Below are positions 1 to 7,693 of a stretch of DNA of 50,352 nucleotides, piece by piece (within the stretch, counting starts at the first letter, position 1; each line of letters opens with the position of its first letter). Location of the stretch: positions 1 to 50,352 of the forward strand of contig NZ_LVEG02000003.1 of assembly GCF_001614315.2 (NCBI RefSeq), in the 5' to 3' direction. The notes under the pieces were generated by a model that did not search any database, was not told where the DNA came from, and was given only the letters and a program-made list of their open reading frames with translations. Origin of the DNA: Halofilum ochraceum. Lineage in GTDB: Bacteria; Pseudomonadota; Gammaproteobacteria; XJ16; Halofilaceae. The position numbers and the translations under genes were made by a program.

Positions 1-30
1 AAGGGCCAAGGCGCGCTGGTTGGCTCCGGG

Positions 31-136
31 AACGTAGGCCGGCTTTTGCCGAAGGCAACAGCCGGCATGAAGTCGATGCGCTGGTCGCGGCCTTGTTTGC
101 CGGCTGGCTCCCTTCGGTCGCAAGCCGGCCTACGTT
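31..136. repeat. Nested palindrome A (GTAGGCCGGCTT family)
   Basis: An outer inverted pair (31-55 and 111-136) matches at about 22 of 25 positions with one inserted base. Inside it lies a perfect 9-bp inverted pair, CAGCCGGCA (59-67) with TGCCGGCTG (98-106). It lies downstream of the lipoprotein peptidase gene on its right and fills most of the gene-free left edge. A related half-site, GAAAAGCCGACCTACAC, occurs near 32594-32610, so this is probably a dispersed family. No ORF here looks real. Confidence 0.7.
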
Positions 137-209
137 TAAGGGCGCGGGTGGGTTGCGGTCGTCGCGGGTTGGGTGGTCGAAGGGAACCCGGCGGTTCGCG
201 GCCGCTGGG

Positions 210-1208
210 CTATTGCACCGGGCACTGCGGAAGGCTGGCTTCAGCGGGCGGAACGTTGCCCCCTTGCGCGCGAATTTCCCTGAGGGTATCGCGTGGACCG
301 GGCGCGTCCGGCGCCAGGCGGGTTGCGCATTGGGCGGACTGCACGGCGGCGCCCTGGTCGCCGGTGGCCGCGAGTGCATAAGCGAGGTTGTTCCAGCCCG
401 GGGCTTCCGATGGCGCCAGGGTGATCGCCTGCAGGAAGGCATCGCGGGCCGCCTCCGGATCGTCCGCCGCGAACGCGGCGTTGCCCCGGGCCATCCACGC
501 GGCGGTCTGCTCCGGCCAGCGCCGGGTCGCGGCGCGGTAGCCCTTGCGGGCCGCAGCGACCTGCGCCGTGCTTTCGAGTTCGCGGACGGCCCGGAGCCAT
601 TCCAGCGCCGTCGCCGTGGCCGGCGGTTCATCCGGTGGCACGACCACCTGTGCCCATTTGTCCGCGCGCGTCCAGGTACGCTCGAAGGCGGTAAACGCCG
701 TGACCCGCCGGCGCGTCGTCCCGGACCGAAGGATCAGTTCCTGCTCATTCAGGTCGTAACCGACCGCCACCGCGTAGTGCCAGCGCGGGAACCAGTCGAG
801 CCCGAGGTTCTGCATCACCAGTACCGGGCGCCCGGATGCGATCTCGCGCAGCAGATCGGTCAGCTCCGGCGCCAGCGGGTAGGGCACCAGACCGCGCGCC
901 CGGGTCGCCGCGCGCATCTCGCTGCGCAGTGTGCCCTTGCGGGCCGGGACATAGACCTCGTCGACCAGATCGGATGGTGCGCTGGCTCGTGTCGTGTGCG
1001 GGAGTACCGTCGCCAGCGCCGCCGGTCCGCACTGCCAGCGTTCCTGGGGGTGGAACGGGACCTCTTCGAGTTCGACGCGTGGCGGCAGGTCGGGGGGTGG
1101 GTCGCGGTCAAGCCGTGCCGTCTGCGGCGCGGCGCAGCCGGCCAGCAGCAGGGCCGCGCCGATCAGGGCGATCGGTGCGGCCCGCATGCGGCCGGCGCCG
1201 GTGGACAT
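210..1208 (-). CDS. PA2778-family C39-like cysteine peptidase lipoprotein with TPR domain
   Basis: Predicted lipoprotein of 332 aa. The lipobox LLAGC follows a short hydrophobic signal, so Cys would be lipidated and the protein held in the periplasm. The next domain resembles peptidase C39-like folds: a Cys in QCGPAALATVL and a His in WHYAVAVGYD are the likely catalytic pair. The C-terminal third carries about two TPR units (around AAWMARGNAAFAADDPEAAR and the following helix pair). I chose the ATG at 1208 because the upstream gene stops at 1228; an ATG at 1187 starting directly at the signal peptide is possible. It follows the PA2779-type gene by 19 bp, as in PA2778/PA2779 pairs. Substrate unknown; processing or retention of an exported peptide is only an inference. 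Confidence 0.85.
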   Translation of the reverse strand: MSTGAGRMRAAPIALIGAALLLAGCAAPQTARLDRDPPPDLPPRVELEEVPFHPQERWQCGPAALATVLPHTTRASAPSDLVDEVYVPARKGTLRSEMRAATRARGLVPYPLAPELTDLLREIASGRPVLVMQNLGLDWFPRWHYAVAVGYDLNEQELILRSGTTRRRVTAFTAFERTWTRADKWAQVVVPPDEPPATATALEWLRAVRELESTAQVAAARKGYRAATRRWPEQTAAWMARGNAAFAADDPEAARDAFLQAITLAPSEAPGWNNLAYALAATGDQGAAVQSAQCATRLAPDAPGPRDTLREIRAQGGNVPPAEASLPQCPVQ

Positions 1209-1227
1209 GCGCTGTCCGTCCGGTCGG

Positions 1228-1626
1228 TTACTTGACCGGATGGATGAACGGGAAGATGTCGGTTGCCCCGATGACGTCGGTGACGACAAACACGATGAAC
1301 ACGACGAGGGCAGCGCCCACGACCGAAGCGCTGCCGGCCGGGAGTTCGTCGATCCGGCCGTGCAGCTGCGCGATCTCGGCGTCGGTCATGTTCTGGATGC
1401 GCATTTCGGCATCGGCGGGATCGACGCCGTATTCGACCAGTTGCTCGCGGACATCCTCGCGCTCGACCAGTGCGACCAGCTCCGCGCGTTGATCCCTGGT
1501 CTCGACGGTGCCGAGGACTTCATCGGTGCCGACCATCGCGGCGTGGGCCGGGGCGGTCGCTACGAACAGCAGCATCAGGGCACAGCAGATGGCGCCAAAG
1601 CGCTGACGGGCAGAACGATGGGTCAT
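1228..1626 (-). CDS. PA2779-family small membrane/exported protein
   Basis: A 132-aa protein with an N-terminal signal segment (CCALMLLFVATAPAHA, cleavage near AHA-AM). A soluble acidic stretch follows, with EVLGTVETRDQRAELVALV and PADAEMRIQNMTDAEIAQLH, then a C-terminal hydrophobic helix (SVVGAALVVFIVFVVTDVIG). This is the arrangement of PA2779-type proteins, which travel with PA2778-type peptidases. The start at 1626 has a good ribosome site (GGAGG about 6 bases upstream); an in-frame ATG at 1683 lacks one. The role is unknown; a peptidase partner at the inner membrane or a peptidase substrate are both possible. Confidence 0.8.
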   Translation of the reverse strand: MTHRSARQRFGAICCALMLLFVATAPAHAAMVGTDEVLGTVETRDQRAELVALVEREDVREQLVEYGVDPADAEMRIQNMTDAEIAQLHGRIDELPAGSASVVGAALVVFIVFVVTDVIGATDIFPFIHPVK

Positions 1627-1743
1627 GGTTGGCCTCCGTGAGATCAGAGGCCCGATTCTTGGCGGCTGGCCCGGTTCCGTCAAGCGGGGAAGTCATGACG
1701 GTGTGACGTGGGTCGCACTGCGTCCCGGAACGGTCGCTGAAAC

Positions 1744-1770
1744 CCCCGGGGCCGAAGCACGGCCCCGGGG
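1744..1770 (-). terminator. Probable terminator of the fadL-type gene
   Basis: A perfect 11-bp inverted repeat (1744-1754 with 1760-1770) closes a 5-base loop just downstream of the FadL-type gene stop at 1780. On the minus strand the stem is followed only by GTTT, so the U-tract is weak. It may also separate this gene from the PA2779 gene that follows. Confidence 0.55.
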
Positions 1771-1779
1771 AGGGTTGGA

Positions 1780-3087
1780 TCAGAAGCGCCAGTTGCCGGC
1801 CACGGAGAGGATGTCGACCGTCGGGTCGAATTCGCCGCGCAGGGTGTTGCCCTGTTCCGTGTTGTTGACCTTGACCTCGTCCACGAACAGGTGGGCGTAG
1901 CCGACGTCGATCGAGGCGGTATCGGAGAGCTCGAAGTTGGCGCCGAACGTGATCCACGTGCGGTCCCCGTCCGGAATCCGTGGGGATGTCGTCTCGGGGC
2001 TGGAGATCGGGCTCTCGTCGTAGGCGACGCCAGCCCGCAATTTGGTCGAGTCCAGCCCCGTGTACGTGCCGCCCAGCGAGTAGCGGAACGTGTTCTCGTA
2101 CTCGAGGTCAAGTGTGGAAACCGGTACACCAGTAGTCCGCACGATTCGCAGTTGCTGAATCGATTCCCATTCATACCAGGCGATGTCGGCATCCACCCGC
2201 CAGTTGTCACCGATACCGTGTGTTCCGCTCAAGGTGATGATATCGGGCAGTTCGATCTCAGCTCGTACGTCACCTTCCCGGGCCATCTCAAGGGCGTCAA
2301 AGCCGGCGCTGCAAGTGGGGTCAGCGTCGCACGCCTGCGAGCGATCGAAATTGGCTTCGCCTTCCAGCGTGTAGTCGACGCCCTGCCGCCAAGAGAGGCC
2401 GACGCGGGTGTCGGAGTCGAACTCGTAGAGCATGCTGAGATCGAATCCGAAACTTCGGTCATCGCCCGTTATCCGGGAATCTCCGTCGAAGGCTTGGATT
2501 CCCTGTTGCGAGGCGTCAACTTTATTTTCGAGTGTTGCGTCGATTGATTGGTAATTGACGCCAAAGCCAAGGGAAAGCTGGTCGGTCGCCTGGAATGCAA
2601 CGCTCGGGTTGATATTGACGGTTTCGAGTTCGCTGTTCGTCGCATGATAGCGCCCGACCCAGTCATCGTCGTATTCACTGGTCAGGCCGAAGGGTGCATT
2701 GATCCCGAGGCCGACGGACACGGTGTCGTTGAGGGGGGCCGAATAGTAAAAATTTGGGACGAGAGCGGAGTCGTCGGTGTTCCCATCGCTGCCTGATAGT
2801 GGCATTCCTGTGGTGTTGTTCGTTGACCCCTGATTCTCAAAATCCGCTTCGGGCTGGATAAAGTGCCCCCCCAGCTGTGCGGTAGGTCCATTCAGCCGTG
2901 TCATGCCGGCGCCGTTGAAGAAGACGGTGCTGGCGTCGTCGGCCGACGATGCTGTGCCGGCGAAGGCGTTCCCGAGGCGTGAGGCGCTCGACTCGATGAT
3001 GTAGAACGACGCCGCACTGGCGGTGCCGGGGATGGCCGCCAGCAGCGCGGCGGCGAGGGCCGATCGGTGGATCAGTCTTACTGTCAT
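1780..3087 (-). CDS. Outer membrane protein transport protein (OmpP1/FadL family)
   Basis: A 435-aa outer-membrane beta-barrel of the FadL/TodX family, which moves long-chain fatty acids or other hydrophobic molecules across the outer membrane. The signal peptide ends near GTASA-AS. The mature N-terminus has the family pattern: GNAFAGTASSADDASTVFFN followed by GAGMTRL. Alternating beta strands fill the rest, and the chain ends in Phe (VAGNWRF), as expected for BAM-inserted barrels. The ATG at 3087 has a strong ribosome site (GGAGGGG); the reading frame stays open upstream to 3219 but that part is not protein-like. It stands upstream of the PA2779/PA2778 pair on the same strand, so the three may be co-expressed, although a hairpin lies between. 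Length is normal for the family. Confidence 0.9.
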   Translation of the reverse strand: MTVRLIHRSALAAALLAAIPGTASAASFYIIESSASRLGNAFAGTASSADDASTVFFNGAGMTRLNGPTAQLGGHFIQPEADFENQGSTNNTTGMPLSGSDGNTDDSALVPNFYYSAPLNDTVSVGLGINAPFGLTSEYDDDWVGRYHATNSELETVNINPSVAFQATDQLSLGFGVNYQSIDATLENKVDASQQGIQAFDGDSRITGDDRSFGFDLSMLYEFDSDTRVGLSWRQGVDYTLEGEANFDRSQACDADPTCSAGFDALEMAREGDVRAEIELPDIITLSGTHGIGDNWRVDADIAWYEWESIQQLRIVRTTGVPVSTLDLEYENTFRYSLGGTYTGLDSTKLRAGVAYDESPISSPETTSPRIPDGDRTWITFGANFELSDTASIDVGYAHLFVDEVKVNNTEQGNTLRGEFDPTVDILSVAGNWRF

Positions 3088-3191
3088 TGCTCCCCTCCAG
3101 TTACCCGTCCGCGCTCCGGCGGCGGGTTTGTGACGGATTCCGCTTTGCGTTAGACTCCGCGGCTCGGCGCGGCGCCAGTCGTGTCCGGTGT

Positions 3192-3268
3192 CGGGGTGTA
3201 GCTCAGCTTGGTAGAGCACTGCCTTCGGGAGGCAGGGGCCGCAGGTTCAAATCCTGCCACCCCGACCA
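3192..3268 (+). tRNA. proK: tRNA-Pro (anticodon CGG)
   Basis: A complete 77-nt cloverleaf. The acceptor stem CGGGGTG pairs with CACCCCG and is followed by discriminator A and an encoded CCA. The D arm contains AGCTCAGCTTGGTAGAG, and the T arm has GGTTCAAATC. The anticodon stem CTGCC/GGCAG encloses loop TTCGGGA with anticodon CGG at 3226-3228, reading proline CCG codons. Spare promoter signals are not obvious. It is a single gene, not part of a cluster, between divergent fadL and gmk. Confidence 0.96.
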
Positions 3269-3516
3269 TCTTTCCTTTCCCGCGCGATCGAACTCCAGCA
3301 GCTTCCTTACCCGTCCGGATTTTCGTTCGTGTGCGCTGAGCGCGGGTCGACGCTAGCACAGCGCGACCGGGGCATCCATGGCACGGTCATCGGTCCCGTC
3401 GATCCGGCCGGCTCCCGCATGGCCCATTAGCACCTCGACGGACCAGTCAGCGGGGGCGTTGGCCGCCCGCCTTTGCTATCCTGCCGTGATCCCGAACAAC
3501 CGCTCATGGAGACCGC

Positions 3517-4149
3517 GTGACCGGCGGCTGCCTGTATACCCTTTCCGCGCCCTCCGGGGCGGGCAAAACGAGCCTTGTCCGTGCGCTGCTCGACAACGAC
3601 GAGCAGCTCACGCTGTCGATCTCGCATACCACCCGCCCGCGCCGTGAAGGGGAGACCGACGGGGTGGACTATTTCTTCGTCGATGATCCGGCCTTCGACG
3701 GCATGATCGCGCAGGGCGAGTTCCTGGAACACGCCCGTGTGTTCGATAACCGCTATGGCACGTCCGCGCGGGTGGTCGAAGAGACGCTGGCGGGCGGGCG
3801 CGACGTGCTGCTCGAGATCGACTGGCAGGGTGCGCGCCAGGTGCGGGAACGGGTCGCGGGGGCGGTATCGATTTTCGTGCTGCCGCCGTCGCGCGATGCC
3901 CTGGTCGAGCGCCTGCGCGCCCGCGGCCAGGATGCGGATGAGGTGATCGAGCGCCGGATGGAGGCCGCGATCGACGAGATGGCGCACTACACGGAGGCCG
4001 ATTACCTGATCGTCAACGACGATTTCGATGAGGCGCTGGCGGACCTGCGCGCGATCGTCCGTGCCGGTCGCGTGCGCCGGCCCCGCCAGGCCGCCCGCTG
4101 TGCGGATCTGATCGCCGAACTGCTGGCGCCGGCGGACGGCATCCGGTAA
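3517..4149 (+). CDS. gmk: Guanylate kinase
   Basis: Phosphorylates GMP to GDP with ATP in the cytoplasm, feeding GTP, dGTP and (p)ppGpp pools. The 210-aa protein opens with the P-loop SAPSGAGKTSL. It continues with the GMP-binding segment SISHTTRPRREGETDGVDYF and the EFLEHARVFDNRYGT region, then the LLEIDWQGARQVR and IFVLPPS blocks. Start is GTG at 3517 with GGAGA just upstream; the only nearby ATG (3506) runs into a stop after four codons. It leads the set gmk-rpoZ-spoT, the conserved gammaproteobacterial order that links GTP supply with alarmone metabolism. Confidence 0.97.
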   Translation: MTGGCLYTLSAPSGAGKTSLVRALLDNDEQLTLSISHTTRPRREGETDGVDYFFVDDPAFDGMIAQGEFLEHARVFDNRYGTSARVVEETLAGGRDVLLEIDWQGARQVRERVAGAVSIFVLPPSRDALVERLRARGQDADEVIERRMEAAIDEMAHYTEADYLIVNDDFDEALADLRAIVRAGRVRRPRQAARCADLIAELLAPADGIR

Positions 4150-4224
4150 AATCGGAAGGTCTAGTGAGTGTTGGAAGTTCCGTGCGGTCCGCGCCGTACG
4201 GCCTGATGTGACGAGGAGGGGCGC

Positions 4225-4596
4225 ATGGCCCGCATTACCGTTCAGGATTGTCTGGAAAACGTTGATAACCGTTTTGAGCTCGTGCTGACCGCCTCGCGGC
4301 GTGCCCGCCAGGTGTCGCTCGGCGCCGAGCCGCGTGTCCCGCGCGAGAACGACAAGCCGACGGTGATTGCCCTGCGCGAAATCGCGGAAGGCCTGGTGGG
4401 CCGTGAAGTCCTCGACGAGCCGGAAGCCGATTCCGCGCCGGAAGCGGCCATCGAGGAAGAGGCCGCCGAGGCCGCTGCGGGAGACGCCGCGAGCACGGAA
4501 GAGGCATCGGCCACCGGGACCGCATCCACCGAGGAGGCGGAGCAGCCGTCGGACGAGGCCAAGCGCCCGGACGAGGGATCCGCCGAAGAGACCTGA
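4225..4596 (+). CDS. rpoZ: RNA polymerase omega subunit with long acidic tail
   Basis: Omega subunit, which helps fold and assemble beta-prime and in enterobacteria forms part of a ppGpp site. The conserved core is residues 1-70, starting [19 protein letters not shown], with ASRRARQV and [12 protein letters not shown]. At 123 aa it is about 30 residues longer than the 91-aa E. coli protein. The extra part is an Ala/Glu/Thr/Ser tail rich in EEAAEAAAG and TEEA repeats, likely disordered and strongly negative. The ribosome site GAGGAGGGG is strong. It lies between gmk and spoT, 75 bp after gmk and 44 bp before spoT. Confidence 0.95.
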   Translation: MARITVQDCLENVDNRFELVLTASRRARQVSLGAEPRVPRENDKPTVIALREIAEGLVGREVLDEPEADSAPEAAIEEEAAEAAAGDAASTEEASATGTASTEEAEQPSDEAKRPDEGSAEET

Positions 4597-4640
4597 GCGC
4601 CGTCCCGCCTTCAGGGGCGCGCGGGTCGGAGGCCGAAGGC

Positions 4641-6845
4641 ATGTCGCCGTCCGCCCGCCGCGTGGCCGAACAGGAAATGGCCGGCCGCCGTATGGCGCCG
4701 GTCGCCGAAGACCGCTACACGATCGACGACCTCTGCGCCGAGCTCGAACCGCGCCTCGACGCCGACTCGCTGGAACGCATCCGCCGCGCCTACGCCTTCG
4801 GTGCACGGGCCCACGAGGGCCAGCAGCGGCTGACCGGCGAGGCCTACATCACCCACCCCCTGTCGGTCGCCCGCACCGTCTCCGAACTCTCGCTCGACGC
4901 CGACAGCATCGTCGCCGCGCTGCTGCATGACGTCCTCGAGGACACGAGCGTACCGCGGGAACGGATCGAGGCGGATTTCGGCGAGACCGTCGCCCGCCTG
5001 GTCGACGGCCTGAGCAAGCTGACCCATCTCAGTTTCAATTCGCGCGCGGAGCAGCAGGCCGCGAATTTCCAGAAGATGATGCTGGCGATGGTCGACGATA
5101 TCCGCGTCGTCCTCATCAAGCTCGCCGATCGCCTGCACAACATGCGCACCCTGGGCGTCATGCCGGTGCATAAACGCCATCGCATCGCCCGCGAGACGCT
5201 CGATATCTATGCGCCGATCGCCAACCGGCTCGGCATCAATACACTCAAGCACGAACTCGAGGATCTGGGCTTCGCGGCCCTGTATCCGATGCGCTACCGC
5301 ATCCTGTCGGAGGCGGTCCGGCGGGCGCGCGGCAACCGCAAGGAGCTGATGCAGAAGATCGAGATCGTGATGGCCGAGCGCCTGCATCAGGAGGGGCTCG
5401 ACGCGCGCGTGATCGGACGCGAGAAGCCGCTCTACAGCATGTATCGCAAGATGCGCGAGAAACACCTCTCTTTCAGTGAGGTGTTCGACAAGTTCGCGAT
5501 CCGGGTAATCGTCGACAGCGTCGATACCTGCTATCGCACGCTCGGCCTGCTGCACAATCTCTACAAGCCGGTGCCCGGGCGCTTCAAGGACTACATCGCG
5601 ATCCCGAAAGGCAACGGGTACCAGTCTCTGCACACGGCGCTGTTCGGCCCGCACAGTATCCCTATCGAGGTTCAGATCCGCACCGCCGACATGGACCGCT
5701 TCGCCGAATCCGGCATCGCCGCGCACTGGCTGTACAAGTCGCGCGGCGACGATTCCGAGCACCCGCTCAAGACGCACGGGCCGGCGCGCGAGTGGCTGCG
5801 CAGCCTGCTCGATATGCAGCAGTCGACCGGCAGCTCGGTCGAATTCCTGGAACACGTCAAGATGGACCTGTTCCCCGACGAGATGTACGTGTTCTCGCCG
5901 CGGGGGGACATCTACAAGCTGCCGGCCCAGGCCACGGTCATCGATTTCGCGTACGCGGTGCACTCGCAGATCGGTCACACCTGTGTCGCGGCCAAGATCG
6001 ACCGGCGCCTGTCGCCGCTGTCGACGCCCCTGCATTCCGGCCAGACGGTCGAGGTCGTGACCGCCCCCGGGTCGACGCCGAGCCCGCTGTGGCTGAACTT
6101 CGTCGTCACCGCCAAGGCGCGCAGCGCGATTCGCCACTACCTCAAGTACCAGGCCACCGAAGAGGCGACCGAGTTCGGCCGCCGGCTCGTGCGGCGCCAT
6201 CTGGACCGTTACGGCATGACGATCGACGACATCGAGCCCGATCGCATGCAGCGCACCCTCACCGAGTTCGGTTACCGCGATGCCGATCACCTGTGGATCG
6301 AGGTCGGGCTGGGCAACCGCCTGCCGAGTCAGGTGGTCAAGCGCCTGGTGCCGGAGGATCGTGCCGCGGCCACCCAGGAAAACCGCGACAAGCCCGGTGT
6401 CGAGCCGGTCCTGCTCGAGGGCGGCGAGAGCATGGTCGTGTCGTTCGCCCGCTGCTGTCGCCCGATCCCCGGCGATAACATCCAGGGCTTCCTGTCCGCC
6501 GGCAAGGGCGTGGTCATTCACCGCGCGTCCTGTTCCAACGTGGCCGACTACCGCCGGCGGCCGGACAAGTGGCTGCCGGTCGAATGGGCGCCGGACGTCG
6601 ATGGTGAGTTCTCCGCCTGCATCACCGTCGAGGTGATGGACCGCCGCGGCGTTCTCGCGCGTGTGGCGACGCTGATCTCCGACCAGGATGCCAACATCGA
6701 GCATCTGGAGTTCGAGGACCGCGACCGCATGACCTCCGTGCTCCGCCTCGTCCTCTCTGTCCACGACCGCGTCCACCTCGCCCGAATCATCCGCACCCTC
6801 CGCCAACTCCCCGCCGTCATGCGCGTCCGCCGAGAAACCCGCTGA
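4641..6845 (+). CDS. spoT: Bifunctional (p)ppGpp synthetase/hydrolase SpoT
   Basis: Makes and degrades the alarmone (p)ppGpp. The 734-aa chain has all family domains in order. First is the HD hydrolase, with metal-site motifs HPLSVA, LLHDVLEDT (His-Asp at 96-97) and DRLHNMRTL. Next is the synthetase, with EVFDKFAIRVIVD, the RFKDYIA stretch and GNGYQSLHT. Then come TGS (MYVFSPRGDIYKLPAQATVI) and a helical and Cys-rich region (RCCRPIPGD). Last is an ACT domain near ITVEVMDRRGVLARVATLIS. The intact HD motif and the basic RFKD-type synthetase motif fit a SpoT/Rel enzyme rather than a hydrolase-dead RelA. GGAGG 8 bases before the ATG supports the start. The gene ends 33 bp before a nested palindrome. 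Confidence 0.97.
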   Translation: MSPSARRVAEQEMAGRRMAPVAEDRYTIDDLCAELEPRLDADSLERIRRAYAFGARAHEGQQRLTGEAYITHPLSVARTVSELSLDADSIVAALLHDVLEDTSVPRERIEADFGETVARLVDGLSKLTHLSFNSRAEQQAANFQKMMLAMVDDIRVVLIKLADRLHNMRTLGVMPVHKRHRIARETLDIYAPIANRLGINTLKHELEDLGFAALYPMRYRILSEAVRRARGNRKELMQKIEIVMAERLHQEGLDARVIGREKPLYSMYRKMREKHLSFSEVFDKFAIRVIVDSVDTCYRTLGLLHNLYKPVPGRFKDYIAIPKGNGYQSLHTALFGPHSIPIEVQIRTADMDRFAESGIAAHWLYKSRGDDSEHPLKTHGPAREWLRSLLDMQQSTGSSVEFLEHVKMDLFPDEMYVFSPRGDIYKLPAQATVIDFAYAVHSQIGHTCVAAKIDRRLSPLSTPLHSGQTVEVVTAPGSTPSPLWLNFVVTAKARSAIRHYLKYQATEEATEFGRRLVRRHLDRYGMTIDDIEPDRMQRTLTEFGYRDADHLWIEVGLGNRLPSQVVKRLVPEDRAAATQENRDKPGVEPVLLEGGESMVVSFARCCRPIPGDNIQGFLSAGKGVVIHRASCSNVADYRRRPDKWLPVEWAPDVDGEFSACITVEVMDRRGVLARVATLISDQDANIEHLEFEDRDRMTSVLRLVLSVHDRVHLARIIRTLRQLPAVMRVRRETR

Positions 6846-6877
6846 TCGACCGAGCGCGATCGCCAGGGCAAAAAATC

Positions 6878-7205
6878 GAACCACGAATGAACACGAATGG
6901 ACACGAATGCTGCCGCAGGGCATTTACCGCGCCCGGGAGCTTCGCTGGAGTGTCTGTGGCAATGGGGTCTCGTTCGGAACCACAGATAGACACAGATGAA
7001 CACGGATAAGGTCAAAACCTGCGATGGCGTGAGATCACGCCATCGCTGTCTGCCATCGACCGCCTTTGACTTTATCTGTGTCCATCTGTGTTCATCTGTG
7101 GTTCTTAATCCCGGCGTCGGGACCACCAGCCTCTCAGCGAAGCTCCGATAATCTCACGGGGCCCTGCGGCAGCCATTCGTGTGCATTCGTGTTCATTCGT
7201 GGTTC
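6878..7205. repeat. Nested palindrome B (five concentric inverted pairs)
   Basis: This fills the spoT-ridA gap. From outside in: (1) a triple CACGAAT decamer array plus CTGCCGCAGGGC at 6878-6921, matched inverted at 7161-7205 with one mismatch and one indel in 44; (2) GAGCTTCGCTG at 6937-6947 with CAGCGAAGCTC at 7135-7145, perfect; (3) a triple CACAGAT array at 6977-7016 with 7065-7104, about 35 of 40 matching; (4) a 12-bp perfect hairpin GCGATGGCGTGA/TCACGCCATCGC with a 2-base loop at 7021-7046, the centre of symmetry. No protein-like ORF lies here. Transcripts from spoT could fold into a very long hairpin. Confidence 0.9.
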
Positions 7206-7302
7206 TTAACAGCCTCCGCACGAAGCACGAGAGGCCTCGCCAGCGGGGCGTGTGCTTTGTACACTCGCGCATCCGCGCTAGCCCTTTGATCCGGAGTTCG
7301 AC

Positions 7303-7689
7303 ATGACCCGACGCGTGATTCAGACCGATGCCGCGCCCGCGGCGATCGGGGCGTATTCCCAGGCCGTGGTGACCGGCGATACCGTGTACGTATCGGGCCA
7401 GATCCCGCTGGTGCCGGAGACCATGGAAATCGATGATGGCGACATCAATGCGAAGATCCGCCGGGTTTTCGCGAACGTCCAGGCCGTCACCGAGGCCGCC
7501 GGCGCCCGGCTTGATCAGGTCATCAAGCTCAACGTCTATCTGACCGACCTCGGCAATTTCCCGATCGTGAACGAGGTCCTGGGCGAGTTCTTCGACGAGC
7601 CCTACCCGGCGCGCGCCGTCGTCGGCGTGGCGGCGTTGCCGAAGGGCGTGCCGGTCGAGGTGGACGCGATCGTCTCGCTCGCCGACTGA
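7303..7689 (+). CDS. ridA: RidA family reactive imine/enamine deaminase
   Basis: Hydrolyses reactive 2-aminoacrylate-type enamines/imines made by PLP enzymes such as threonine dehydratase, and so protects PLP enzymes in the cytoplasm. The 128-aa length is typical of the trimeric YjgF/YER057c/UK114 family. Signature stretches are AIGAYSQAVVTGDTVYVSGQ and YPARAVVGVAALPKGVPVEV, with the substrate-binding Arg in the second (family Arg105). The start has GGAG about 5 bases upstream. It is next to spoT and recG, as in many gammaproteobacteria, but palindrome B separates it from spoT and probably gives it separate expression. Confidence 0.95.
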   Translation: MTRRVIQTDAAPAAIGAYSQAVVTGDTVYVSGQIPLVPETMEIDDGDINAKIRRVFANVQAVTEAAGARLDQVIKLNVYLTDLGNFPIVNEVLGEFFDEPYPARAVVGVAALPKGVPVEVDAIVSLAD

Positions 7690-7693
7690 GTCC

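Noticed and set aside
3403..3432. GCATGGCCCATTAG near gmk, resembling the arm end of palindrome I
   Set aside because: Only about 13-14 bases match with a mismatch, there is no inverted partner and no 53-nt module.
4611..6923. 770-codon open frame on the minus strand opposite spoT
   Set aside because: It is the codon-position shadow of spoT in high-GC DNA: His/Arg/Asp-rich, no domain, no ribosome site, and the plus-strand gene has full family motifs.
6878..7205. CRISPR-like short repeats
   Set aside because: The units are contiguous decamers without spacers and occur as inverted pairs; no cas gene is nearby.
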